A DNA stretch of 58,311 nt from Marinilabiliaceae bacterium JC017 (GTDB lineage Bacteria; Bacteroidota; Bacteroidia; Bacteroidales; Marinilabiliaceae). The stretch covers positions 1-58,311 of the forward strand of contig RHGE01000037.1 in NCBI GenBank assembly GCA_004296775.1. Direction: 5' to 3'. The notes under the pieces were generated by a model. The model searched no databases, was not told where the DNA came from, and saw nothing but the letters and a program-made list of their open reading frames with translations. This document shows, in pieces, positions 8,450 to 17,337 of the stretch. A program made the translations under genes and the position numbers. Each line of letters opens with the position of its first letter. Position 1 is the stretch's first letter.

Positions 8450-9451
8450 ATGTCCAAAGTTTCTCTAAATGTAATAGCGCTTGAAGCTGGAGTTTCCAAA
8501 ACTACAGCTTCTATGGTATTGAATGGAAAAGGGGACCAGCATAAAATTAATGCAGCTACCCAGGAACGTGTTAAAACCATTGCCCAAAAACTTAACTATC
8601 GTCCAAATCAATTAGCCAGAAGTTTTTCTCAAGGAAAAACCATGACTATTGGATTAATCGTACCAAATATTGCAGATAGCTACTATAGTAGTATCGCTTT
8701 ATACCTGGAGCAAAAGCTGGCAAAGTCATCCTATCAACTAATCATTGGCAGTACGCATGAAGACCCGCAAAAGGAAAAAGATCTGCTACTTTCATTCATT
8801 GATCGCCGGACGGATGGTATTCTAATAGCTTCCACGCAAAAGAATAAAACGGATATAGAACAAGTTCAAAAAGGAGGAACGCCAGTCCTCTTGTTTGACA
8901 GACACTATCCGAATTCTTCGCTGCCATATGTGATTGTTGATAACTATCACGGAATAAAAATATTGGTAGATCATCTTTTTAAGCAGGGGAAACGTGCCAT
9001 TGGCTATGTTGGACTCGATCTGGATTTAGACGCCATCCATGAGCGCCAAAGAGGATATCGTGAAAATTATTGTGACCGTTTTAATATGCAAACCGATTAC
9101 ATCCGATTGATAAACTACGATAATTACGCGCAAGAATGCAGCATTGCAGTTAAAGAATTAATATCCCAGAGGGTAAGCGCCATAATTTTTGAAACTCATT
9201 ATTTAACACTGCATGGAATAAAGGCATTAACCGAAGAACATGTTCGCTATCCCGAACAAGTATGTATCGCTAGTTATGGTGATCATGAAGTGTTTTCCAT
9301 CTTCTCACCTTACATTACAGCCCTTGAGCAACCTGCCCGACTGATTGCCGAAGAGTGTGCTGCAAAAATATTAGACATGATTGACACCAAAAGCATTCAT
9401 CAATCCGTCGAAATAAAGCTTAAACCGCAGTTAATTATAAGAAATTCATAA
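8450..9451 (+). CDS. LacI-family transcriptional regulator
   Basis: This 333-residue protein has an N-terminal LacI helix-turn-helix (VSLNVIALEAGVSKTTASMVLNG, residues 4-26), a hinge helix around NYRPNQLARSF, and a periplasmic-binding-protein-like sugar sensor from about residue 65 (TIGLIVPNIADSYYSSIA). The mannosidase gene follows after 2 bp, so the effector is probably a mannose-containing sugar released from the substrate. A dyad operator overlaps the translation start region, suggesting self-repression. Confidence 0.93.
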   Translation: MSKVSLNVIALEAGVSKTTASMVLNGKGDQHKINAATQERVKTIAQKLNYRPNQLARSFSQGKTMTIGLIVPNIADSYYSSIALYLEQKLAKSSYQLIIGSTHEDPQKEKDLLLSFIDRRTDGILIASTQKNKTDIEQVQKGGTPVLLFDRHYPNSSLPYVIVDNYHGIKILVDHLFKQGKRAIGYVGLDLDLDAIHERQRGYRENYCDRFNMQTDYIRLINYDNYAQECSIAVKELISQRVSAIIFETHYLTLHGIKALTEEHVRYPEQVCIASYGDHEVFSIFSPYITALEQPARLIAEECAAKILDMIDTKSIHQSVEIKLKPQLIIRNS

Positions 9452-9453
9452 AT

Positions 9454-12400
9454 ATGAAAAAGATGAAGACAAGAAGATTAGGGGTAATCATCGGTCTGTT
9501 CTTATGCGAACTAACCATGTTGGCTCAAATAGCAGTCAATAATCAGATGGCATATGAACTTGGTATTAATGCCAATCAGTATACTGAAGGCTATAAAAGC
9601 GATAATGGAATGGGGCACTTTGAGTACCATTCTCTGTTAGGAGCAACGACACCGGCGTTGTTGGTGAGATCGACTTCTGAACCCATTGAATGGCAATCGG
9701 CATCAATACCTAAAAAGATAACCTCGCCATTTATTGAGTTTCTGTGGCTTGCCAGTGCCGAAGCAGGTGGTAGGACCCCGGTGTTCAATCTTTATATCGA
9801 AAACCTAAACCGGTTTACCTTTTCGCAAGGAGAAGCCACAAGTTGGGAAAAACAGGGACCAGACGGAGCGCAATTGAAATATTTTCATGTAAAATCAGAT
9901 CAGCACGGAGATACTCATGGTTACATGTATCTGAGAATCCCTAGAAAATGGGTAACGCCGGGAGTACCTGTAAATTTAAAAATTGAAGGAAACGGGAAGG
10001 GAGGAACAGCTTGGTTAATGGTCTATCAAATTGATAATATTTGCCAGTTTTTATATGAGAAAGCTTCCAGGGAAGGCTGGCTTGACCTGAACCTTCGTAG
10101 CGGTCAATTAACGATCCAGTCTTCAATCAAACAAGCCAATAAGAACTATCAACTTGTTATTGGAGAGGAACATTATAAAGGACGCCTGAATAAAGAAGGA
10201 AAGTCTTCCATCGCACTTACTACTGCCAATGTCAGAAATATGCCCTGGCGTATCGATCTTGAATCCGCTCTATCCGTTTCAGGATTTAACTTTACCGGAA
10301 AGGAAAGTTTTTATTGCTTAAATAAAAACTGCACCATCACGGATGTAAACGCTACAGGAACAGATAATAATTGGTCGATGAAGGCACAGATCATTTATCA
10401 ACCAGAATTAGTAAAGCAGGTTGAAAAGCTTGCCGGTTCCGGCATTTCAAAAGGGACGATTTGCCTGATGAACTCCAGTCATCAGGATATTGCCTGGATG
10501 GATGATGTGGAGAAGTGTGTTGTGGAGCGGGACACCATGCTTATCTCCCCAATGATAAATGATGCCCTCACGAAAGAGAGTTACAGTTTTGACATTGAAG
10601 ATGCCCTGATCATCGAAGAATATATCAATCGTCACCCGGATAAGAAAGATGATTTGATGCAGTTAATAAATGATGGAAAAATAACCGTAGGTGGTACTTA
10701 TACCCAACCTTATGAAGAGATGTACTCCGGGGAATCATTGGCTCGCCAATTCTATCTTGGTAAGAAATGGCTAAAAAAAGAGTTGAATGGTTACGAAGCA
10801 GATACCTATTGGAATGTAGATGTTCCCGGACGTACGCTCCAAATGGCTCAATTGATGAGCAAGGCCGGAGTTGATAAGCTCATTATCAGTAGGCATGCTA
10901 AAGGCGTTTTCAACTGGGCAAGTCCGGACGGATCAGCTGTTAAAACCTATTCGTCCGATCATTACAGTCTTGATTACAACGGGTTAAACCGTGATTTCTA
11001 TGATGCTGCAGCTCATATTGCCCAGGCAGCACTATTCTGGGCAAAGGGATATAATGACCTGGATTCAGCCAAAGCAGTTATGCCTATCTTTTCCGACTGG
11101 GATATGAGTCCGGCAAAAGATTATTCAGAACTCATAGAACAGTGGCACCGCATTAAATATTATGAGAACGAGCAGGGGCAACTAATCCAAATAACTCTAC
11201 CCCAAATTAAACTGACAACAACAGCTGATTTTATCAACAAAATTTCAGCTAATAGCTCATCTCTTCAGACCATCTCGGGTGAACGGCCAGCACTCTGGTT
11301 ATATATCCATGGTCCTTCTCACCAAAAGGCTGTTAGAGCTAGCCGTGAAGCGGATCGCATGTTAATAAATGCAGAGAAATTTGCCAGTTTTGATGCACTT
11401 ACTAGGGGTTCTTTTTCCCTCTATCCGGAAAAAACGCTTTCACAAGCATGGAAAGCCAAGATCTATCCCGATCATGGTTGGGGTGGTAAAAACGGTGACA
11501 TTACCGATGCTATTTTCCAGGCTAAATATGAACATGCCCTTGCGCAGGCTCAAAAACTTACGCAGGTAGCAACAACAAACATAGCAGGCCGAGTAAAAAC
11601 TAAGGGGAAAGGTATCCCATTTGTTCTTTTCAATGGCCTGAATTGGGAACGTCAAAGTACGGCCACGGTAACCTTTAAGTTTGATGATCAAAAGATGATG
11701 GGAATAGTGATCAGATCATCTGGCAAAAGGGAGGTGCCATTCCAATACACATCAATTAAAAAATATCCTTCCGGCTTTCTGAAAGAAATAACCGTAGAAG
11801 TTATGGCACAGGTTCCGGCACTGGGTTATTCCACTTACTATGTCACCTCTGCCCAAACATCACCGAAGGATAACAAACTTCAGTCCCCACAGCAACTGGA
11901 AACCGATTATTACCAGATCATCCTGGCTAATGGAGGCATCTCTTCTATCATCGAAAAGGCAACCGGCAAGGAGCTCATTAATTCAGATAATTTTCTGGCA
12001 GGGGATGTTTTTACTATGCGATCCGAAGGAAATGGTGCCGGTGAGTTCGTTCAGGTGCAGCAACCTTCCATGGAAGGATTTGATAAAGTAAGTACCCATC
12101 ATCCCAATTGGGTGCCGGTAGCTGATGGACCACTTTTTTACGAACTGGAACTGAGACAGCCCATCCGACATGCCGTGGTGGCTACTTCTATCAAAATATA
12201 TAAGCACTTGCCACGCATTGATTTTAATGCCTCCTTATTAAATTGGGATGGTGAATTATACCGGGAGTTCCGAATAGCTTTTCCTTTAAAAGAGGAATTC
12301 AAGCAGGTAGCCTATGAAGTTCCTTACGGAATATTGCGGGTTGGCCAGGATGAAATGGAAGGATATGCTGGTGGTATTGCCGGAGGGAAAAGTTATAACA

Positions 12401-13008
12401 CGCCTTGCAAGGATATTCATCCAAGAGGTATCACCAATTGGATTGGCGCCTACAATAAAGACCTGGCTGTTGTCATCTCATCGTCTGTAGCTGCTGCTGA
12501 TTACATTGACCCGATAAATACAAAAGCTACCACTCTTCAGCCAATATTACTGGCTTCCCGGCATAGTTGCCATTGGGAAGGTAACCCATATCCGCAAACC
12601 GGGGATCACCACTTCGCTTTTAGCTTAACAACCACTGGAGCCGGACTGGAAGAGGCAAATAGAAAAGGTGTGGAAGCCAATGAACCGCTTTTAGTGGTTG
12701 TTGAGCCGGAACAAGTTGTTAAAGCTCACTTGCCGGAGCGTATGAGCTTTTTATCAGTGACCGACAAAGATCTGATAATTTCGGCCATTAAAAAAGCAGA
12801 AGATTCTGATGATCTGATTATCCGTTGCTATAATACCTCTGGCAAGAATAAAGAAGTTGAGATAAACTTATTCAAACCCATAAAAGCAATGGAGCAGGCA
12901 ACCCTGATTGAAGAATCGCTCAAACCAATTCCAACGGAAAAAGGAAAGGTCAATGTGTCAGTGGGAAAATATGGCATTGAAACCTTTAAGGTGAATCTGG
13001 ATCATTAG
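9454..13008 (+). CDS. Secreted glycoside hydrolase family 38 alpha-mannosidase
   Basis: This 1184-residue protein has a signal peptide (residues 1-25, ending MLAQ) and a large N-terminal beta region unlike the minimal GH38. The catalytic domain starts near residue 335. SSHQDIAW (His343, Asp345) matches the metal-binding His-x-Asp motif, and NVDVPGRT places the probable nucleophile at Asp456. The C-terminal beta domains of GH38 follow. It is likely a periplasmic or surface retaining alpha-mannosidase acting on mannan or N-glycan fragments, co-transcribed with the LacI regulator 2 bp upstream. No transporter or other glycosidase is adjacent. Confidence 0.88.
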   Translation: MKKMKTRRLGVIIGLFLCELTMLAQIAVNNQMAYELGINANQYTEGYKSDNGMGHFEYHSLLGATTPALLVRSTSEPIEWQSASIPKKITSPFIEFLWLASAEAGGRTPVFNLYIENLNRFTFSQGEATSWEKQGPDGAQLKYFHVKSDQHGDTHGYMYLRIPRKWVTPGVPVNLKIEGNGKGGTAWLMVYQIDNICQFLYEKASREGWLDLNLRSGQLTIQSSIKQANKNYQLVIGEEHYKGRLNKEGKSSIALTTANVRNMPWRIDLESALSVSGFNFTGKESFYCLNKNCTITDVNATGTDNNWSMKAQIIYQPELVKQVEKLAGSGISKGTICLMNSSHQDIAWMDDVEKCVVERDTMLISPMINDALTKESYSFDIEDALIIEEYINRHPDKKDDLMQLINDGKITVGGTYTQPYEEMYSGESLARQFYLGKKWLKKELNGYEADTYWNVDVPGRTLQMAQLMSKAGVDKLIISRHAKGVFNWASPDGSAVKTYSSDHYSLDYNGLNRDFYDAAAHIAQAALFWAKGYNDLDSAKAVMPIFSDWDMSPAKDYSELIEQWHRIKYYENEQGQLIQITLPQIKLTTTADFINKISANSSSLQTISGERPALWLYIHGPSHQKAVRASREADRMLINAEKFASFDALTRGSFSLYPEKTLSQAWKAKIYPDHGWGGKNGDITDAIFQAKYEHALAQAQKLTQVATTNIAGRVKTKGKGIPFVLFNGLNWERQSTATVTFKFDDQKMMGIVIRSSGKREVPFQYTSIKKYPSGFLKEITVEVMAQVPALGYSTYYVTSAQTSPKDNKLQSPQQLETDYYQIILANGGISSIIEKATGKELINSDNFLAGDVFTMRSEGNGAGEFVQVQQPSMEGFDKVSTHHPNWVPVADGPLFYELELRQPIRHAVVATSIKIYKHLPRIDFNASLLNWDGELYREFRIAFPLKEEFKQVAYEVPYGILRVGQDEMEGYAGGIAGGKSYNTPCKDIHPRGITNWIGAYNKDLAVVISSSVAAADYIDPINTKATTLQPILLASRHSCHWEGNPYPQTGDHHFAFSLTTTGAGLEEANRKGVEANEPLLVVVEPEQVVKAHLPERMSFLSVTDKDLIISAIKKAEDSDDLIIRCYNTSGKNKEVEINLFKPIKAMEQATLIEESLKPIPTEKGKVNVSVGKYGIETFKVNLDH

Positions 13009-13062
13009 ATAATAGTGATCTTTCAAATTCAGTAAAGCGTCAGAATTTAAGGAGTAGAGATC

Positions 13063-13098
13063 AAAAAAAAGCGAGCCATCAGCCCGCTTTTTTTTTGA
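13063..13098. terminator. Bidirectional terminator between mannosidase and prohibitin-like genes
   Basis: An A-run, GCGAG, a short loop and CCCGC followed by a T-run form a stem with one mismatch. It sits about 55 bp after the mannosidase stop and 14 bp before the convergent minus-strand stop at 13112. Confidence 0.8.
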
Positions 13099-13111
13099 TA
13101 TGTTATCAACA

Positions 13112-13927
13112 CTATTGATTTCCTAAAATTAGTGGTAAACCGTTTTCCGCAGAACCTATTACCACGACTTTAGCATTGGGGGAATTAGCTAACGATAAGG
13201 TGGCATCGATTCCCTTTTGCTTTAATATTTTATCAGTCAAACTGGCGTTCACAATATCGTTATACTTGGCGATACCTTCAGCTTCAATATGACGGCGCTC
13301 GGCTTCACTACGTTCTTTATCCAGCTTAAACTGATAGGCCAGGGCCTCTTGTTCTTGCTTAAGCTTGTTCTCTATGGCCTGTTTAATTTGCTCTGGTAAT
13401 TGAATGGAACGAATTAACAAAGCACGCATATCAATATTGTTTTGCTTCAATACGGTGGCTGTTTCCTTTTTAATGGCATCCTCTACCTCATTTCTTTTGG
13501 TAGAGAAGATTTCTTCGGCCGTAAAACGTCCGGTAACACTCCTGACTGCTGAACGTACTTCAGGAATCACAAGGATATTCCCATAATTAGGACCGAAAGT
13601 TTCGTGTAATTGCCCGATTTTATTGTGTATCGGATTAAATCTTACAGATATGTCAAGATTAATGGAAAGACTGTTTTTGTCCAAAACATCCATTGTTTCT
13701 TCCTTTGTTTGTTCCATCACACTATAGACAATCAACTTATTCCAGGGGGCTATGATACGAAATCCGGGATTAAGAATGTTTTCATTATCCAAACCAATGG
13801 TATAAGGATGGAATACCACAGCGCGTTCGCCAGGTTGTATGGTCCAGAACATTCGGCTACCGAAGAATACCACAAATAGAATGGCCAGTACCAGAATGAT
13901 AATAAGGGGAGAAAGTTTTGATTTCAT
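13112..13927 (-). CDS. Prohibitin-family (SPFH/Band 7) membrane protein
   Basis: This 271-residue protein has one N-terminal membrane anchor (residues 7-27, LIIILVLAILFVVFFGSRMF) followed by the SPFH domain (TIQPGERAVVFHPY... DISVRFNPIHNKIG). It then has a long charged helix (EQEALAYQFKLDKERSEAERRHIEAEG), as in prohibitins. Such proteins form large ring complexes at the inner membrane and influence membrane protein quality control. The gene is single and ends against a bidirectional terminator. Confidence 0.9.
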   Translation of the reverse strand: MKSKLSPLIIILVLAILFVVFFGSRMFWTIQPGERAVVFHPYTIGLDNENILNPGFRIIAPWNKLIVYSVMEQTKEETMDVLDKNSLSINLDISVRFNPIHNKIGQLHETFGPNYGNILVIPEVRSAVRSVTGRFTAEEIFSTKRNEVEDAIKKETATVLKQNNIDMRALLIRSIQLPEQIKQAIENKLKQEQEALAYQFKLDKERSEAERRHIEAEGIAKYNDIVNASLTDKILKQKGIDATLSLANSPNAKVVVIGSAENGLPLILGNQ

Positions 13928-14329
13928 AACTATATTTTATTGATTTTCTCTAAATATAAGGGCAAATTCTTTAATTCAAGGCTCTTTGATATGATCATTC
14001 AGAAAGTTTATTACTTATTAACATGGTTTCTAAACTAAAATTAGTTCTCTGGCGCCATTGGCAACAGATATAATAATGCATTCCTCTAATCGCTTTATTA
14101 TTAATTGTACAAACCTGACAATTATTCATTCAAGATAAATATCACTTTTGGCTCGTGTTGAAAAATAATTTTTTCATGAAACATGTTAGAAGGTTAGGTA
14201 AGCACAAGCCTACGATTACCAGATATCTGGTTTTAGAAAGAACTTAATTTCCGTTAAAAAACGAATGATCTCCTTGCCCAGAAGTCTTCTCTTGTTGAAA
14301 TCTTTCCGGGCAATGAAAATATGATGGAT
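13928..14329. other. Spacer upstream of the prohibitin-like gene
   Basis: An AT-rich stretch between two minus-strand genes. I see no credible ORF, RNA gene, repeat or strong hairpin. It should hold the promoter of the prohibitin-like gene and the end of the hydF transcript. Confidence 0.3.
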
Positions 14330-15550
14330 TTACAAATAATCAACGGGATTCTCTAATGCTTTTACAAATGGCGCCACGGCACGTTCATAAATGCCATGGA
14401 CATAGGCGATCGCCATGCCATAATTAGTTACCGGCACTCCGGCCTCTATGGCAGGTCGTAACCTGTTGATTAATTGTTTTCGGGTAATCATACATCCCCC
14501 GCACTGGATAACTAGCGCATAGTCGTTGATCGGTCGTTCTACTTTGTCTAATCCGCTTACTACATCATAGTGGATTTTCTTTCCGGTATAATTGGATAAC
14601 CAACGTGGAATCTTCACACGTCCAATGTCATCACAGGAAACATGATGGGTACAAGATTCTAATAATAATACCCGGTCGCCGTCTTTCAGATCACCAAGTT
14701 TGGGTGTGCCTTTCAGGTAATTATCAAAGTCTCCTTTGAAATGAGCCAGCACAATACTAAAACTTGTTAATGGAATATGGGCAGGGATAGAGGCATCTGC
14801 TTTCAAAAAAATCTGACTGTCTGTAATGGCAAGGGTTGGATTGATATTTGTTTTCCTTAAAAAGGCATCCACTTCCCGCTCCTTTAACACTATGCAGATG
14901 GCATCGTTATCCAGAATGTCGCGAATGGCCTGAACCTGTGGTAAAATCATCCGTCCTTCCGGTGCCTCAATATCTATCGGGGTTATCAACAACACAATGT
15001 CACCGTATGAAACCAAATCGCCTAATAGGGAAGGGGTTGTGAAGGCCGCTTCCGGAATAGCCTGTTTGATGTTTTTTATCAATGCATTAACATCGCCCTG
15101 TTTGTGATCAAATACCATAACCGATTTAGCAGACGATTGCTCAAGTGTTGGTAGTAACGAAGCTGACAGGGGTTCAATATCCTGCTTGCCATGAACAATA
15201 ATAAAAGGGGTATTTAATTTTTTGAAACGGCTAATCAGGTTTTGTTCTTCTTCTTCAAAGGTGTTGGCCGTAATAACCAGAATGGCTAAATCGATCTGTT
15301 TGATTATCTGCAGCGTTTTATCAATCCGTTTTGTTCCCAACTCTCCCACATCATCAATGCCGGCCGTATCAATTAAAATAACAGGACCAAAACCTGTTAT
15401 TTCATAGGATTTTTTTACCGGATCGGTAGTCGTACCGGCCACATCAGAAACAATGGCCAACTCCTGCCCGGCAAGAATATTCACCAACGTACTTTTTCCG
15501 TTATTTCTTCTTCCGAAAATACCAATATGCGGTCGACGTTCCTTTCCCAT
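14330..15550 (-). CDS. hydF: [FeFe]-hydrogenase maturation GTPase HydF
   Basis: HydF is the scaffold on which the 2Fe subcluster of the [FeFe]-hydrogenase H-cluster is built before transfer to the hydrogenase. The start at 15550 (MGKERRPHIGIFG) gives 406 residues; the frame extends to 15643 but that stretch overlaps a terminator hairpin. The GTPase P-loop GRRNNGKST is at 13-21, and DTAGIDD follows as G3. The C-terminal cluster-binding cysteines are visible at Cys300 (CTHH) and Cys350/Cys353 (CGGC). HydE, HydG and the hydrogenase are not in this window. A structured leader precedes the gene. Confidence 0.93.
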   Translation of the reverse strand: MGKERRPHIGIFGRRNNGKSTLVNILAGQELAIVSDVAGTTTDPVKKSYEITGFGPVILIDTAGIDDVGELGTKRIDKTLQIIKQIDLAILVITANTFEEEEQNLISRFKKLNTPFIIVHGKQDIEPLSASLLPTLEQSSAKSVMVFDHKQGDVNALIKNIKQAIPEAAFTTPSLLGDLVSYGDIVLLITPIDIEAPEGRMILPQVQAIRDILDNDAICIVLKEREVDAFLRKTNINPTLAITDSQIFLKADASIPAHIPLTSFSIVLAHFKGDFDNYLKGTPKLGDLKDGDRVLLLESCTHHVSCDDIGRVKIPRWLSNYTGKKIHYDVVSGLDKVERPINDYALVIQCGGCMITRKQLINRLRPAIEAGVPVTNYGMAIAYVHGIYERAVAPFVKALENPVDYL

Positions 15551-15618
15551 GTCAAAAAATTTTAGGCGGTAAAATAAGAAAATAATCCTTAAAGATACTT
15601 GCAGAGATAGTTCTGTAG

Positions 15619-15654
15619 AAAAAAAAGGCGGGAAACATGCCACTATTTCCCGCC
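15619..15654 (-). terminator. Terminator hairpin in the hydF leader (possible attenuator)
   Basis: On the minus strand GGCGGGAAA (15654-15646) pairs perfectly with TTTCCCGCC (15635-15627) around a 10-nt loop, and eight U follow. There is no gene upstream on this strand for about 600 bp, and hydF begins 68 bp downstream. It therefore either ends a short untranslated RNA or attenuates hydF. Confidence 0.75.
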
Positions 15655-15707
15655 CCCAATGCTAGGTCGATAGCATAGGAATGTGCGAATTGTACGCTGC
15701 AAAATTA
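15655..15707 (-). promoter_or_regulatory. Candidate promoter and first hairpin of the hydF leader
   Basis: TAATTTTG at 15707-15700 (minus strand) fits the Bacteroidota -7 box TAnnTTTG exactly; no good TTTG -33 box was found at the expected distance. Downstream, ATGCTA and TAGCAT (15676-15659) form a 6-bp hairpin around TCGACC, directly ahead of the terminator hairpin. Transcription from here would give an RNA of about 75 nt if terminated. An overlapping 28-codon ORF (15729-15643) also ends in the terminator stem. Confidence 0.4.
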
Positions 15708-15729
15708 ATTTAACACCAGAAAAAACCAT

Positions 15730-16170
15730 GCTAATCGCCAAAAAAAAATTCACGTTTAATCCATAATAGCAGTCAATCATTATTTTTTTAAATCCCTTAT
15801 AATCATTTCGATCTTTGGAACAGACAGGTCTGATAGGTATTCATAAGGCTTGGTGTGCTTCAGATATTGCTTGTTATCAATCGTTCGTTATGGAATCGAA
15901 AATTGACCAGAGATGGATTTGTGGTGGTTTCAATGATTGCATCATTGGTGTTTATGTTACAATTACGCATAATCTATCCAACAGGTAATTGCAAATAGTT
16001 AATAGACTATTGATTATAAATACTAGTGTTAATGAGAAGCCTCATGGGACTTTTCTGTTTGATAAACCTGTATAAAAAGCTACTTTTAGCTGGTTTTGCC
16101 GCGTCTTCTGTTAGTATCAGTGGCTAAGCATCCAATTGTTTTTATATTAATATCCAAATAGAATAGACTT
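15730..16170. other. Spacer between hydF leader and yciI-like gene
   Basis: This spacer between divergent transcription units has no recognised gene. A 31-codon ORF at 15890-15985 has no family I recognise and is probably chance. GTCTGATAGGTA appears at about 15828 and again at about 16502, flanking the YciI-like gene at a distance. Confidence 0.3.
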
Positions 16171-16461
16171 ATGTATATCGTATCACTCACTTATAAAGTG
16201 CCCAATGATGTGGTCGACGAATATCTGGAAGCTCATGTTGAATTCTTAAAAGAGCAGTATCACAAGGGACATTTCCTTGCTTCCGGGCGTAAGGTGCCCC
16301 GAAGCGGTGGTGTTATCTTATCCGGAATTGAAAGTATAGAGGCGTTGAACCAGGTGATCAATCAGGATCCCTTTAAGCAAAACGGGGTGGCAGATTATGA
16401 AATCATCGAATTTATTCCAAGCATGACTTGTGCCGAACTGGATTTTTTAAGAACGACCTGA
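16171..16461 (+). CDS. YciI family protein
   Basis: This 96-residue protein has the single ferredoxin-like YciI domain: MYIVSLTYKVPNDVVDEYLEAHVEFLKEQYHKG, then FLASGRKVPRSGGVIL and a C-terminal ADYEIIEF strand. The conserved His22 and a following acidic residue are in place. YciI-like proteins are small dimeric enzymes or binding proteins of mostly unknown substrate. It is transcribed alone, with a terminator about 115 bp downstream. Confidence 0.85.
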   Translation: MYIVSLTYKVPNDVVDEYLEAHVEFLKEQYHKGHFLASGRKVPRSGGVILSGIESIEALNQVINQDPFKQNGVADYEIIEFIPSMTCAELDFLRTT

Positions 16462-16578
16462 ATCAGGATAGCAGGTTGATGGTTTTCTTCATATACCGTT
16501 AGTCTGATAGGTAGAGGCCGGTCCTCATTATAACCACCGGAGACATTTCTACTGGTCGGAGTGTGAATTAATGGTACA

Positions 16579-16616
16579 GAAAGGCTTTATCCATTTTGTG
16601 ATGAAGCCTTTTTTTA
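16579..16616 (+). terminator. Intrinsic terminator downstream of the YciI gene
   Basis: AAAGGCTT pairs with AAGCCTTT, with an inner ATC/GAT extension, and is followed by seven T. It separates the YciI gene from the YfiR-like gene. Confidence 0.8.
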
Positions 16617-16819
16617 GCGGAGAAGAGACGGATGCGTTCTGTATTTCTATGGGATTGGTGCAGGGAAATACCTTGTTAATACGGACTATTTGTAAGGCTT
16701 TGATGGTTGTTAATCCAAGTTATTTGATCGTTCGACTAAAATTTTTCAAAGTTCATGGAAAAATGAATTATGAAGCTTGACATTTGATAATTTTGCGCCT
16801 GAAAAAACCTGAAATATTC

Positions 16820-17326
16820 ATGAAAAAGAAAATTCTATTAGTGGTGCTGTTGTTGGGATACTTCATCCGGCCTGGCAATGCACAGAATGAAAAATTTAAA
16901 GCCCTTTTTATCTTCAATTTTACCAAACACATTGAATGGAGAGGTGGTAATCCATCTGAAGATTTCGTTATTGCTGTTTATGGAAACTCGGAGGTAATTG
17001 ATGCGCTTCAGACCATTGCAAAAACAAAGGCGGTAGGGAATAAAAAGATTAAAGTGGTGAAAGTAACCTCTCCCGATGATCTTCCTGATTGTAAGATTCT
17101 CTATTTGCCGCCTTCTAAAAGTAATCGTCTGGATGATGTTTTGCCCCATTATCAGAAGGGGCAAACGCTCATTGTTACAGATAAACCCGGTTTGTCTCAG
17201 AAAGGCGCTTCCATAAATCTGATTGAGGTGAATGGGAAGCAGAAGTTTGAGATTTCCAAAAGCAATATTGAAAAACAGGGATTAAAGGTAACCTCTTCAC
17301 TACTAAGTCTTGGTATTGAAGTTTAA
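16820..17326 (+). CDS. YfiR/HmsC-like periplasmic protein (DUF4154)
   Basis: Starting at the ATG at 16820 (MKKKILLVVLLLGYF) the protein has 168 residues and a signal peptide ending near residue 21 (GNAQ). The frame can be read from 16784, but that adds 12 residues before the signal. The mature part opens with KFKALFIFNFTKHIEWR, the typical start of DUF4154, and contains ILYLPPSKSNRL and SLLSLGIEV at the end. In Proteobacteria YfiR restrains a diguanylate cyclase from the periplasm. Here the gene is 11 bp before a TonB receptor and no cyclase is adjacent, so its partner is probably different. Confidence 0.82.
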   Translation: MKKKILLVVLLLGYFIRPGNAQNEKFKALFIFNFTKHIEWRGGNPSEDFVIAVYGNSEVIDALQTIAKTKAVGNKKIKVVKVTSPDDLPDCKILYLPPSKSNRLDDVLPHYQKGQTLIVTDKPGLSQKGASINLIEVNGKQKFEISKSNIEKQGLKVTSSLLSLGIEV

Positions 17327-17337
17327 ATTAGAAAGAC

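Noticed and set aside
15890-15985. 31-codon ORF upstream of the YciI gene
   Set aside because: It is short, isolated and has no recognisable motif; it cannot be supported.
16571-16780. 69-codon ORF after the YciI gene
   Set aside because: Its start overlaps a clear intrinsic terminator and the protein has no recognisable pattern.
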